From positions 29,894,420-29,958,419 of the forward strand of contig NC_052477.1 of NCBI RefSeq assembly GCF_009730915.1: 64,000 nucleotides of DNA, in the 5' to 3' direction. Of this stretch, positions 34,561 to 46,288 are shown piece after piece. Position 1 is the stretch's first letter. Each line of letters opens with the position of its first letter. The stretch is from Dioscorea cayenensis subsp. rotundata. Lineage: Eukaryota; Streptophyta; Magnoliopsida; Dioscoreales; Dioscoreaceae. Position numbers and translations under genes: made by a program. A model generated the notes under the pieces. That model was not told where the DNA came from, searched no databases, and saw only the letters and a list, made by a program, of their open reading frames with translations.

Positions 34561-35070
34561 GATTAATTAGGGTTAGGGTTTACATATATATATGGTTAAT
34601 GCGTATATGGATGCAAGCATGCATGCAAATGAAAAGGTATTCACCCAATTAACTGCATAGCTTGCACACGTCAACCTCAACCTCATCCCATTAGTTTTTT
34701 TTCCCCAAGATGAACGGCTAGGCTGCTAAGAAATACAGGGCATGCACAAAGACTCAGTGGAGTAAGTGGGGACAGGACCTGTACACACATGGGTGTTAGA
34801 ACCACCCGCACACAATCATTACTCACACTCTCAAAAATGTGCCATCACCCATGATTCGAATTCTCACACTTATGAATGGGTTATAATGGAAACCCTGCTA
34901 CTAAAAAACCACTTGGTCATTGGTTATCTCATTAACTTTGTGTTGAGAGAAAATACACAAAATTAAGTTTTTATTCGCTTTATATGAAGACATGTGATGT
35001 TACTTTCAAATTTAAAATATAAAAATATGAAAAAATAATATAAAGAAATAACTTCACAATATAAATTTAT
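34561..35070. other. Spacer
   Basis: AT-rich with no feature recognised beyond short low-complexity tracts. Confidence 0.4.
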
Positions 35071-35345
35071 CACTACAAGAAGATGTTGAATTAAAAATTG
35101 TAATTTAGCAACAGACTTGTTCCGTTACTAGTTAGAAACTGATTAGTAACGGATTACTCTTCTATTTCAGTTTCACAAACAGAAATTACGTTCGTTTTAA
35201 AATTTTAAATGTTAATGTTATCCGTTGCTAATTCGTTTCTATTTTAGAATCCGTTTCTAAGTTAGTAACGGATTAACATATTTTCTGTTTATAAATTAGA
35301 AATGGAAACAAACTTCCGTTGCTAAAATTAAAAATATTTTTTTCA
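35071..35345. mobile_element. One end of a CACTA (En/Spm) element
   Basis: Starts CACTACAAGAAGATG, the conserved CACTA terminus, after TAT. The next 250 bp hold repeated subterminal motifs in both orientations (CCGTTRCTA, AGTAACGGATTA, TTAGCAACAGA). No matching right-hand terminus found in the window, so the element is truncated or interrupted by neighbouring insertions. Confidence 0.75.
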
Positions 35346-35429
35346 TTTAAGATGATTTGAGCAAATTATAAATAATTTTCGGCCATAATTGCAGTGTGAT
35401 GCGATCCCCAACAAGTATCCCCTGGTCAT

Positions 35430-36798
35430 GCTAAACTAGATTCTTGATTTTTTTCCTTTGTCACTGACTATCCTTACTTTCTCCAATTGCTCAACCAATC
35501 TATCATGATGATGTTGCCGAAATTGATCTCTCCTTTTACATGATGCTCCGGTGTCATTAACAATCATATTAACATAGTGGAAAAAATCACTCACAAGTCG
35601 ATTGTCTTTAGCAATGGCAACAACCACTAATTGTAGCTGGTGAGCAAAACAATGTACATATCTTGTATATGGATTTTTTTGAAAATAAATGCTTTCAAAC
35701 CATTGAACTCACCTCGCATATTTGAAACCCCATCATATCCTTGCCCTCTTAACCTCGAAAGAGACAACTTGTGTTTAGCAAATAAACAATCAATGACATT
35801 CTTTAAAGAAATTACAGAGGTATCGGGCAAATGAACCAATGCAAGGCATCTCTCTATCACATGTCCATTCTTATTCACATATCACAAAACAACTTCCATT
35901 TGTTGCTTTACTGAAGCATCTAAGGCTTCATCAATAATAAGAGAAAAATAATTATCCCCAATAGCATCAGCGATAACACCTGTAATCTCCGTTACATAAG
36001 CTTTTCACAATTCATTTTGAATTTTCAGGGAAGTAAATTGATTGTTTCCAAGGGTATTTTGATTTACTGTCTCACAAACTTCTTCATTTCGTAGGCTATA
36101 CCACTCAAGCAACTTGAGAAAATTGCCTTTATTTAGTGAGTTTGAAGACTCATCATTTCCATGGAAAGGTAAACCTTGTTTTAATAGAAAACAAGTCACA
36201 TCTAAAATCGCCGTCAAACAAATACGATATGCAACATCCATCTCATGTGAATATACAACCAACTGGTGTGACAAACTTTGTCTTTGACTTTGGAACCCTT
36301 TGAAATTGTACTCTCACATCATTATGCATACTATTTACGGCACCAATATGTTCTATGAATTTTTTCCAATGTTTTTTTTTTCCAATTATTGAACCCTATT
36401 TTGGTGAATGCATCTTCTCCTATTCGTCTTTCTCTACTTTGCTTGAAAAGATAACACCAAAAATATAATGACGCATCTATTGTCATACTATACTACAACC
36501 ATGAATGTTGTTTAAACTAAGCATCTTGAAAACTTCTCTTTTGTCCGCTATAATCTCTCTGTGGAAAATTGTGGCCAATTGGTTGACATGGGCCTCTAGT
36601 CAAATACTCTTTTCTAACTTGATCTCTAATCCAAATATCAAAGTCTTCAATTGGTTTTCATAATCCGGAGTCGCTAACAATGTCGTTGTCATTAAAATTT
36701 ATATTAATGTTCTTCTCACTTGATTTAGAGTCCAATGATACTTTAGGAGTATTTGATGACTCTTCACTCCTTAGTCGTTTGATAAAAACATTGTACAT
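35430..36798 (-). pseudogene. Degenerate hAT transposase (TTF zinc finger / DUF4371, ZMYM1-like)
   Basis: The minus strand opens MYNVFIKRLRSEE at 36798 and then, across several stops and frame changes, shows the family's order of motifs: RGPCQPIGHNFPQ and a CYLFKQ/FNNWKKK zinc-finger region; NKGNFLKLLEWY; NNQFTSLKIQ; VIERCLALVHLPDTS; SKHKLSLSRLRGQGYDG-type motif; MRGEFNGLKAFI; and GASCKRRDQFRQ. It then stops, lacking the C-terminal dimerisation domain. These motifs match the DUF4371 type of domesticated and active hAT transposases in plants. With multiple stops and a missing C-terminus, it is dead. Confidence 0.85.
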
Positions 36799-37383
36799 GA
36801 TCTATAAATAAATAAGTAAAAAAAAAAATCTTTAATTATAGACTATAAAAAATAACAAGCAAAATATTAAAGATGCTAACATTACGTTGCTATCATGACA
36901 CAACCAAGATCATTAGAAGAATCAAGCACACAAAATTGTTTGAACATGGTAGTATTGGTAACATTCATGCATCTAAATGATTGAATTTCTCTTATGAAAC
37001 TAATTTTGTTATGTCATTGTATCCTTTGATATAGTCATATTGAATCTAATTTTATTATGTGGCAATGAATATGAAACCTTTGGTATAGCTAGTCATATTG
37101 AAATCTATTTTGTTATGCATTTTGGTAGATAGATTTAACACTAAACATTATTTAGTTATACATATATACAATATAATACATATTAATATTTGATTTTTGA
37201 TATTTGATATTTTCAATATTTTAACTCATTGAGGCATTTAATCAAACACATCGTAGGCATATTTATAAAAATGAAGCTTAGCATTCATGTTCTATTTATT
37301 TCACCCATAAATTTTATACATTCATTCTCATTTTTATTAAGAAGTAATACATGATGGATGATCCAATAATTAAAAAAATAAAT
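36799..37383. other. AT-rich sequence upstream of the transposase remnant
   Basis: Probably 5' part of the same degraded element. A near-direct repeat (ATAGTCATATTGAATCTAATTTTATTATG) occurs around 37010-37110. No gene. Confidence 0.4.
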
Positions 37384-37388
37384 ACTAA

Positions 37389-38475
37389 TGTTAGTGCAAC
37401 CGCACTATTTAAATTGACATGATTTGACACCAAGGCAGATGACGTGGCAACCATGGTGACAAGGCATAATTGATGACGTGGCAAGCATGGTGACATGGCA
37501 TGAAGATCTTGGTGGAGCTATTTTTAGTATGTCTACAACATGGGGCCAAATATCTTGAAGATCATGGTGAAGCTATTCTTGGAAACATGAAAGACAAAGA
37601 TCATATCAAGACCATACTTAGAGTGATTTGATTGAAGACTAAATATGGTGGAGCTTAATTAAGGAAAGATCTATTCATGGTGTGAATGAAGATTAATTGA
37701 AGATATGATTTGAAGAATCCTTGATGAGGATTGATTGAAATCTATTAATCCAAGATTTGAGATTCAAACTTGGGTGAATTGAAGATCAAGTTCGAGAATC
37801 TTTGAAGACCAAATTTAGGAGAATTTGGCAAGTTTCATGGAAGACGCACAGGACGTGCGCCTCATGCGAGGGACTCGCGTGATGAGGAACCCGAGGAGGT
37901 AGGCTAGTTGCTCGGCAATGGATCGGGAGATTTGGGTCGCATCGACTCGGACTAAGCATGACCGGAGGTTGATGGGTCTTGAGGTCGTCAGAACGTAACC
38001 GAGACTCATCAAGTCGTGATCAGAGCCATGTTGCAATTCATGTTACAATGGGGAGTTGCAATGCACTAATTTCAGCAGGCTCTTTAAATTAGTAGCCGTG
38101 AGATTCTAAAAGAGGTATGTGCTATATTTGGGACGTTGAGACGTCTATATAAGTTACCTTGCTCGTAGATTGTAGGTGTGACTCTTGGAGGAGAGTGTGT
38201 GAGCATCAAACAATCTAGTGAGGGTAGTGATCTTTATTGTTGAGAGTGTGAGTGACAAGTGTTTATACTCATCTATTTTTACCTTTTTTAGTGGATTGTT
38301 TATCTCCGAGCCTGGCCCCCGCACGTGGCAGTGAGTAAGCCGAACCCGGGCTACCAACGCTGCTGTGTCTCCCTCTGTGTTTGCTTTGTGTGCTTTTCTT
38401 TATTGGTTTGTGTGAGATTTCTATGAGCGCTTAAGTGTTACTTAATACCCACAAACCACACCGGAGGAACTAACA
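37389..38475. mobile_element. Solo LTR, 1087 bp
   Basis: Begins TGTTAGT and ends ACTAACA, a 7-bp terminal inverted repeat with canonical TG..CA, and is flanked by a perfect 5-bp duplication ACTAA (37384-37388 and 38476-38480). It contains a promoter-like CTATATAAG near 38147 and an internal near-repeat (GATGACGTGGCAASCATGGTGACA) at 37438-37495. No gag or pol follows, so the element was reduced by LTR-LTR recombination. Superfamily not assignable from the LTR alone. Confidence 0.92.
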
Positions 38476-38480
38476 ACTAA

Positions 38481-40195
38481 TAATCTAATATACTCATTAT
38501 TCACTATTATCTGCAAGACTCCAAGTCTCCAACCAATAAATTGTAACTCTTCAAATCAGTAAACATAACATATATACATCTGACTTGGCCCAAAGAACAC
38601 AACTATTGTTTTGAAAATTTAAAGCCAGGTGGGCAGACCCATAAGCCACAACCCATACAATGACACAATTGCACACAAGCCCAAGCTTTGGTAAGTCATT
38701 TTTTTTTAAAAAAAAATTGTTTCATTCCATGCCAATATGCCAAAACTCTCATTCAATGCCATCACGCCAAAGTTTTCTTTTCCCAAACAATCATTTAAAA
38801 CTCTTATTTCGTTGACTAGTCTTTACTTTTTTCTCCTCCCAAAACTTCCAATTTCCAAGTCCCATCATCTTCAAGACGTCATCTGTTCATAGTTGACCAA
38901 ACTCACAAGAGATGAGAGCTTGAGAGGAAGGAATCAAATCACTCGAGCTGAGGAGGGTCTGTTAGCCGGGCTGGCTTGGCCGAGGGAAGGGCTAGTTTTG
39001 TGTCTTCCGGCCAAAACAAGAAAGAACGTTGGTGCCGAGGAGAGGCTAAAGCCCCATGCTAGCCCTTTTCTTGGTTCTGTCCCTGTGTCTGAAAGTCAGA
39101 ATGGTTAACAATCATCAATTCAATGGTCAGCCATATTGCAATGAAACCCATATTATATTAGTGAATTTTGATTTTGTTATTTTTACATGTAGAAATGAAA
39201 GCCCAGAGGTGATTATGTATGACCATTTGACGTTGACCTATTTGAGCTCATGGTTAGTTTGTATTTTTATTTCCCCTGAACCTAAATTTTCATCTTTGAT
39301 GCTATGTGATTCAAAAATGTGACTTGATGATGAACCTGTGCCTTTTAGCATTTGTTAATTATTTTTAAATGAATGATATTTATTACTTCAATTCTACTTA
39401 TATTTGAATTTTGTTATTTGTAAATTGAAGGGGTTGATGATACACAGTGAGTTTTACTTAGGAAAATATTTTTTTCTCATTGTTTTTACCTGATAGAATT
39501 TATGTCATTTATGTGCGAAAGGAACACAAAAAAAATCTCATAATTAGTGATTTAATTATGTTTTTTAATTATCATATTACCATAAAATCTTAAATATAAA
39601 ACAATTGTTCGTTTTAAAAGATTATGAATTTAGGGGTCTAGGAAAAAAAAATTACCGGTATAATTATGTTGATAGAATGATAAGCATGTTATGCAAATGA
39701 AAAATAACTCTGATCAGATCGAGCTCCGGAGAAATTATTTCACTTAATTTATTATTATTATTATTATTATTATTTTAACAAATAGGCTCGGTGCCAAGAG
39801 GCGAGGACGTGATTGGCTGCTCTAGATTTTCTAAATACATTACAATTTCGTAATGGGCTTGATATACCAAATATACACTTAATTTTTAAATTACAAAAAA
39901 ATATTAATTTGGATAAACTCACGCAGTTAATACTAAATTCACCGGGTAAGAAACCGGAATAACTCATAATTCACTGACACATTAAATAGGTACGTTTCAA
40001 GAGAAACCCTGAATTCTCATTGGCTGAATTTGTTGGAAACACGCTCATCGGCCACGTGTTCTGAATCGAGAACAATCTCGACGCCGCGAATCCCCACTTC
40101 GCGCCCCCCTTTTTAAACTCCGGCGAGCTTTTATTTTTTGAATTATAATAATTCAAAAAAAAAGGAAAAAAAAAGGGGAAAATTTGGAATTTGCG
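38481..40195. other. Spacer and ERDJ3A promoter
   Basis: 38481-39700 is AT-rich with a GC-richer patch at 38900-39110 holding a 71-codon frame I do not recognise. A (TTA)n run lies near 39750. 39780-40195 is the probable ERDJ3A promoter. Confidence 0.45.
40019..40058 (+). promoter_or_regulatory. Candidate stress elements of ERDJ3A (CCAAT box and G-box)
   Basis: An ATTGG (inverted CCAAT) at 40019-40023 and a perfect G-box CACGTG at 40053-40058, within GGCCACGTGT, lie 138-177 bp upstream of the start codon. ER-chaperone promoters often combine CCAAT with CCACG for bZIP/NF-Y binding. The 29-bp gap here differs from the classic ERSE spacing, so function is inferred only. Confidence 0.35.
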
Positions 40196-43100
40196 ATGCC
40201 AAGCCATCAGCATCAACGCGCAATGATAATTCGATTGCTTTTCTTTGTGTTTCTCTCTTTTGTTTTCGCGTCTTTGATCTCTTCGGGAGATGCCAAAACC
40301 CTAGATCCCTACAAGGTACGTTTTGAATTTCGATTTGGATTGTAATTGATGATTTTTATTTTTTGGTTATCTTTAGTGATGGATTTGAAAATTGCGGTTT
40401 TGCAACTCCTGAATGCGTTTAGTTCGATCGATTTAGTGTATTAGATGAATGGAAATTTGATGTAACATGTAGTTGCCGGGAAAAATTCTAGATGATGATG
40501 CGTGATTTTTTTTTTTCCGGCGGTTGATTTGAAATTGTAGGTTGCGGAATCTTTGTATGCCTTCAATTTGATGGTTTTAGGGCATTGGATTGGTTGAATT
40601 TGAATTAGCATGCTGTAGTTGCTGAGAAGAATTCTAAAGGATTGTCAAATTAGGTCATGGTTTGATAGATAGATTGGTCTTCCTTGTGTACAAGGATCAG
40701 CTCTCAGTGAACAATGTTTTACTATTTGTTACTCTGTTTACAGGTTATGAGTTTTTTTTTTTGGGCTGGAGATATAGTATGTTCTCTATTGCAGTGGCAC
40801 TAATCAATTGCATCAATCTGAGCTTATGAGTTTTAATGTTTCTTTTTACTCTATTGTTTACCGCATAACACTGGTCTGCTGGATTTTGACCATATGGTTT
40901 GTTTTCAGGTTCTTGGGGTTGATAAAAATGCTAGTCAGCGTGATATTCAGAAAGCCTTTCACAAGTATGTGCGCTGTGCTTATACCTCTACTGCAACTTT
41001 CTCTGTTGCAGTTGATTAGCTGTCTCTAATTCTTTAGTTATTTGTCATGACAGGTTATCTCTGAAATATCACCCAGACAAGAATAAAGAGAAGAGTGCCC
41101 AAGAGAAATTTGCGGAGATAAATAATGGTATGTACTGTGGTTTGGTTAATTCTGTGAATATGTTTCTTTAGTTGATTTTTCATACCCTCTGAATCGAATC
41201 TCAATTCCTGTTAAGGTTCTTGGTTCCAGTTTCCTTTTACACTGTGATGATATTTGTTATTAGGTAGTTTGTCTAACCTCAAAAATTCAAATTGCAATTA
41301 TCCATCTATTCCAACACTGAAGCTGGCAATCTATTTTTCATTTCCAATGCATATGTACAATGCTTGTAAATTTATTTGTCAGATTCTTTGGTAGGCTCTG
41401 CTAATTAACTCTGTTTTTGTTCCTTATTGATTTCTTTCATGCTTTGTTTTCATTAGTTGTTTGAGTAATGTAACTAAGCAGTGTCCTGTCAAATTTTATG
41501 TGCTGATATGTTGTTGTTCATCCAGCTTATGAAATTCTATCTGATGATGACAAGAGAAAGAATTATGATCTCTATGGGGATGAAAAAGGAAACCCTGGTT
41601 TTGATGGAGGGAATTTTGGGAACCAGAATGGATATACTTACTCCACAGGTGGTGGTCCTGGTGGATGGCAGACAATGGGTGGTCAGGGGAGTACGAAATC
41701 CTTTTCGTTCTCATTTGGTGGTGACCCTTCCATGGGTGGAAATCCCTTTGGTTTTGGCTTTGGAGACATGTTTGCTGATTTGTTTAGTGGCGGGATGAAG
41801 GGCGGGAAACAACATGGTGGCTTCAGCACAACTGGTGGGCCTAAATCTGGATTCACTCCATCAGAAAGTAGCATTCAGGAAATCAACTCGCAGTATTTTA
41901 AAAAGCAAATAAAAGATAAAATGTTAAATTGGATTTTATTGTTCCATACACCATCAGCCAAGGGCTATCATTTGTCTGAATCCATTGTAGAGGATGTTGC
42001 CAGTTCATTGAAGGGAGCAGTGAAGGTAAGTCAGTTTGTTTTTTGTTCTTGCTCTTCTGCTCTCTTGCAATTTCTCATTACTCGTAACAATGGTTTATGC
42101 CTCTGTAATGGTTGTACCTTTGGTTGGTTGCTTGAAAAGTTAGACACTAAGCAGCAGTGATTTATTGTCTCCTACAGGCTGGGAGTATCAATTGCCAGAA
42201 GGAACAGCCTCTTTGTAAGGATCTTGGCATATCACCCTCTAAATCAGCTAAAATTTTTATTTACTCATATGGAGCTGGTGAAAAAGGAACTCTGGTAGAA
42301 TATAGTGATGAATTAGATGCCAAATCCTTGAAAAAGTTTGTTCAAGATCATCTGCCAAGATTTTCAAAGAGGATTGACCTTGGTCAATTTGACTACTCTT
42401 CAAGTGCCACGGACAACATCCCGCAAGTATTGCTACTCTCAACAAAGAAAGACACACCTGTGATGTGGCGTGTTTTAAGTGGCTTGTTCCTCAAACGCAT
42501 GCAATTCTATGATGCAGAGGTAATAAGCATGTACGTTTTATATCTTGCTTGCTTTAGAATAGGAAGGTTATTGAAACTTGCTTGTATTCAGGTTCAGGAT
42601 ACTTCTCACCCTATGTTGAAGACGTTAGGTGTGGCCGCTCTTCCTGCTGTGATTGGCAGACTGGCTGATGGCAACAAGCTTGTATTGAAAGAAGGGATTG
42701 CTGTAAAAGATTTGCAGTCTGGCATTAATGAGCTGAAAGCCTTGCTTGAAAAGTTCGAGAAGAAAAATAAGAAGGTAGCTTCAAATCAAGCCAATAAATC
42801 CTCTCAACGAGAAGCACAAGCAGGGGTACTTGCCCATCTTACAGCTTCAAACATAGATAGTGTTTGTAGTGAAAAGAATGCCTTGTGCATCATTGGTGTC
42901 TTCAGATCATCTAAAGCGAAGGAGAAGCTGGAAGCCGTCCTCACAAATGTGAGATCTCTTTCTCTTACCCGCGTATGAACATACACACTTATCTTAGAAT
43001 AATTTGCATCAAATTTTCAGAGGTATTAATTAAAACCACTTAATGAATTTTGTGCAGGTCTCTCAAAAGACATTGCTACGACGACAGAATCAAGCAGGAG

Positions 43101-43336
43101 ATTCAGTTTCATACTCTTTATTGGACGCAACTAAACAGCCGTCCTTCTTGGACTCCTTTGACAAGTCAGGATACAAATCCCTGGACAACCTTCTGGTAGC
43201 GTACAAGCCCCGGAAGGAGAAGTTTGCAGTATTCACTAGTGAACCAACAATGGAAGCAGTGGAAAGATTTATTAGTGCAGTGGCTAGTGGAGATATCCCA
43301 TTCAAAAAAATTCAGCAAAAACCTGTGCTCAGATAG
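40196..43336 (+). CDS. ERDJ3A: ER-luminal DnaJ co-chaperone ERDJ3A / TMS1
   Basis: J-domain partner of BiP in the ER lumen; the Arabidopsis orthologue TMS1 is needed for pollen-tube thermotolerance. Exons 40196-40315, 40909-40964, 41054-41127, 41526-42025, 42178-42519, 42592-42948 and 43058-43336, all GT-AG with consistent phase, give 575 residues, the usual family length. Signal peptide at 1-33 (IIRLLFFVFLSFVFASLISS). J domain about 37-101 with the HPD motif at 65-67 (YHPDKNK). A Gly/Phe-rich segment follows (GGNPFGFGFGDMF), then a thioredoxin-like C-terminal half. No ER-retention KDEL; ends KPVLR. A G-box and a CCAAT motif upstream fit stress control. Frame intact. Confidence 0.95.
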
Positions 43337-44480
43337 AATAGGAACACTATTTATTGGGCATTTTTCAGATCCCAATGTTACAAATGGTTCATACTGACTT
43401 CAATGCCTCCTCTGTCCCTTGTTGCATCCTTTGGTTGTTAACTTCTACACTTGGAGTACGGCTCATTGTCTGTAAAAATCTAGAGTTAAAATATGCCTGT
43501 ATTGTCTGTGTGACTTTTAACAATGGAAGATAAACTATCTTCTCCTTCCATACTGAAGTAAATGGAGGGCACATGGCTTAATTCAAAGTTAGAAATTATT
43601 ATAAATGTATTTTAATATATACGTGGACAGACCCCTTGTTGAATTTATTTATATTTCTAAAAGAAAAATGTACCTTTTATGTAGAAAATTGAATAATTAA
43701 TCTCTGTAGCAGGTTCATTACCACTTCGACATAAAATAAAGAAAACTTATCAATTAAAAAATAAATAAATAAAAGAACACTTCTCCAAACGTGCATGGTG
43801 TCTTGATGACCTTTTGAAAAGCTGGCCGCTGGATTATTATTTCTTAGGAGTCGCTTGCATTCATATAAGTGCGGGTACATTTATACAGATTATTTAAATT
43901 TCATCAGAATTATAAAAATGGCAAAGTATTTAGAGGAAACAAGTGAGATTGATTGATCATATATTCACTCAAGGAAGGTAATGAAAATTAAAAATAGAAT
44001 TAGAGATTATATATATATATATATATGTATGATTTAATATTATGTTTATATCTCTGAATATGTATGGCTATTTAGTTCACCCAATTTAATCTTTTCAAAT
44101 ATAATTTGGAGGGTATTCTTTTTTTCTCTATTAATATATATGGTGATGGGTGGATAGAGATTGATACACCAATGAGTATTTGCAGTTATAGATAATAGGA
44201 ATTAACATTAGTTGATAATACTGCTGCAATTATAATCATTTATCTGTTTAATAGTTTATTATATATGATTTGATCAGATGAAGCTTGTATCAACAATTAT
44301 TTCCATATTAGTAAGAAATGATAATTCACAATATCATGTACCAATCACAATACTTGTTGAATAGAATGTGAGGGGTATTTTAGTAAGTTCATAGTTGTTC
44401 TACTTGCATTTGGTGGCCTCACAAAGGTAATCCTCTGTTCTTCTTCTTCTTTTGCTTGGGCCTCAGATGACTGCTGGAGA
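43337..44480. other. Spacer between ERDJ3A and the plastid-protein gene
   Basis: ERDJ3A 3' UTR, then AT-rich sequence with (AT)n near 44010. The last 100 bp (CTTCTTCTTCTT) look like a leader. A minus-strand 63-codon frame at 44345-44536 overlaps exon 1 and is probably a shadow. Confidence 0.45.
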
Positions 44481-46288
44481 ATGGCCATGTCTGTGAACTC
44501 AATCTGGGACTTGAGTTTATCAGTAAGCATCATCAATCCATCATCTTCTCACCTTATTCCTTTGATATATCCTGAATTCATTCCTTTTTGCTGATAAATG
44601 GTAGCAAACTATGATTTTTGAAAATTCCAATTGTATATTTGTTCTTGTTATTGAACAGTTTTTGATGAATTTTATCATCACAAAGAAAAAAACCATTTTT
44701 CTTGGTATGGATTTGGCTATTTAGTTTCTTGGTTTTCAGGATGACTGATGTTGTCTCAAAACCCTACTTAGGAAACTCCTTTGCATTTAAATATTTGTGG
44801 TTTCTTAAAGTTTCCTGTTTGTCTTTCAATCCTAGGTTTTGATTAATTTAATTATTTCTACCTTTCTGTATTTCATATTTGTGATCTTTGCTTGTGAAGC
44901 ATTAGAAACAATTAAGAAGTTTTTGTAGCTGTTTTCTTTCCATGATTGAAGTAAGAGTAGGCCTCTTTCAGTCCCACTTGCAAAAACTCACTTGGTTTAG
45001 CACTAGAGCCATTTGAAATTATGAAATATGCTTCTTTAGGTTGAAAGAACACATCTATTACATATAATACATAGTGTTGGATGTATTTGGATATTACCTT
45101 TTTTATCTAAATTATATCATGTTAGACTTTGTGTTGGATTGCTACTTTGTAGTTTGGCTTTTGTCTCAAGACTCAAGTACATTGTTACTTTATATAGTTG
45201 TAACATAAACGTATTTCGTATTCTTTATTTCTTAATAAGCTTGCTTTAGCACAAGAAGCATTTGAAGTTATGAAATATGCTTCTTAAAGTTGAAAGCACA
45301 CACTGCAATACATCTATCCTCTTTATTTATGATAAATGCTTTGCTTGCTCTAAACTGACCACCTTGGGAAATCTCAATTTAGTGGCCCGTTCGATCCAAG
45401 GAAATATATTGGCAGACAACTACTGTAGTCTCAGAGCTCAATCTTTGTGATTAAATAAATTTTCCACTATTTGTTGCGAATTGAGGGCTCCTCCAAAGCT
45501 TCTGTTGTTATTTATCAATTTGTGTTGGTTTAAGAGTTTTCTTGTGTTTAACATGAACATCATACATATACTTGATTTCCATCAAAGTTCAAATTTGTGG
45601 AAATGTAATACCACCACTTTTTGAGGAAGCTGATTTTCATCAACTTATACAGATCAAAGGAGGACATGGATCAAGATCTTCCACATGTTGCAATCTGCAT
45701 CTGAAAACAATGCAAGCCACTTGTAAAACAGACTTTGTTAAAGCTCCATCATTGCCACTTTTTTGCTCAAGGAGTTTGCAGAAAAACGTTAGGCAACGCG
45801 TAGTTCCATTGGCGACAGAGAGCAACAATGCAGCCCTTGAATCAAGCGCAGAAACCGAAAATACTGCTGCTGATCTGGAATTATCATCTAATGTTCAACC
45901 TGCCATAAACATTGCAGAAGAAAGTTCGCCTCAATTAGAAAAACCAACAACAAAGCGAGTGCCACTAACAGCAAGGGAGAAGCTACGGGCAGCTCGAGTA
46001 CTCTCCAAATACAATGAATCAAAACCTGCCAAAGTGGAACCAAAGAACAGGGTTTTGGATGCATTGAGAGAGAGCAACAAGGGAAAGCGGCCGGGCCTTC
46101 CTGAAGCTCCCTCAGACTTGTTAGATGATAAGAAGCGAGGGCTACCAAAACAAGGCCTGACTTTCAATTTCCCTGGCGGTTCTGATTTGTGGTTCATTGC
46201 ATTCTCCTTCGCATTTATCAGTTCTGTAATGTTTGCCACAACTTACATTGTCTGGAAAGTCGGCGCAATACACTTCAACGAGTACTGA
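44481..46288 (+). CDS. Plastid-targeted single-pass membrane protein, function unknown
   Basis: Proposed exons 44481-44522 (MAMSVNSIWDLSLS) and 45653-46288, joined at GTAAGC and TTATACAG, give 225 residues in one frame. An alternative start is the ATG at 45710 (192 residues). The N-terminus is Ser/Thr/Lys/Arg-rich with few acids, as in chloroplast transit peptides. Then comes an acidic Ala/Ser linker, a charged middle (REKLRAARVLSKYNESK, RVLDALRESNKGK), and a strongly conserved-looking C-terminus with FPGGSDLWF, one membrane helix (IAFSFAFISSVMFATTYIVW) and KVGAIHFNEY. I recognise it as a plant-conserved plastid family but cannot name it safely. A 9-codon upstream frame at 44467-44496 overlaps the proposed start. 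Confidence 0.75.
44990..45315. repeat. Pair of diverged direct repeats in the first intron
   Basis: TTTAGCAC-RAGMATTTGAA, then TTATGAAATATGCTTCTT and GTTGAAAG, occur at about 44996-45060 and again at 45245-45300. Confidence 0.7.

Noticed and set aside
38893-39322. 71- and 88-codon frames near 39 kb
   Set aside because: No family resemblance; overlapping each other in different frames and flanked by AT-rich spacer.
45665-45703. 12-codon upstream ORF before the ATG at 45710
   Set aside because: The two-exon model makes this region coding in the main frame, so the upstream-ORF reading is unnecessary.
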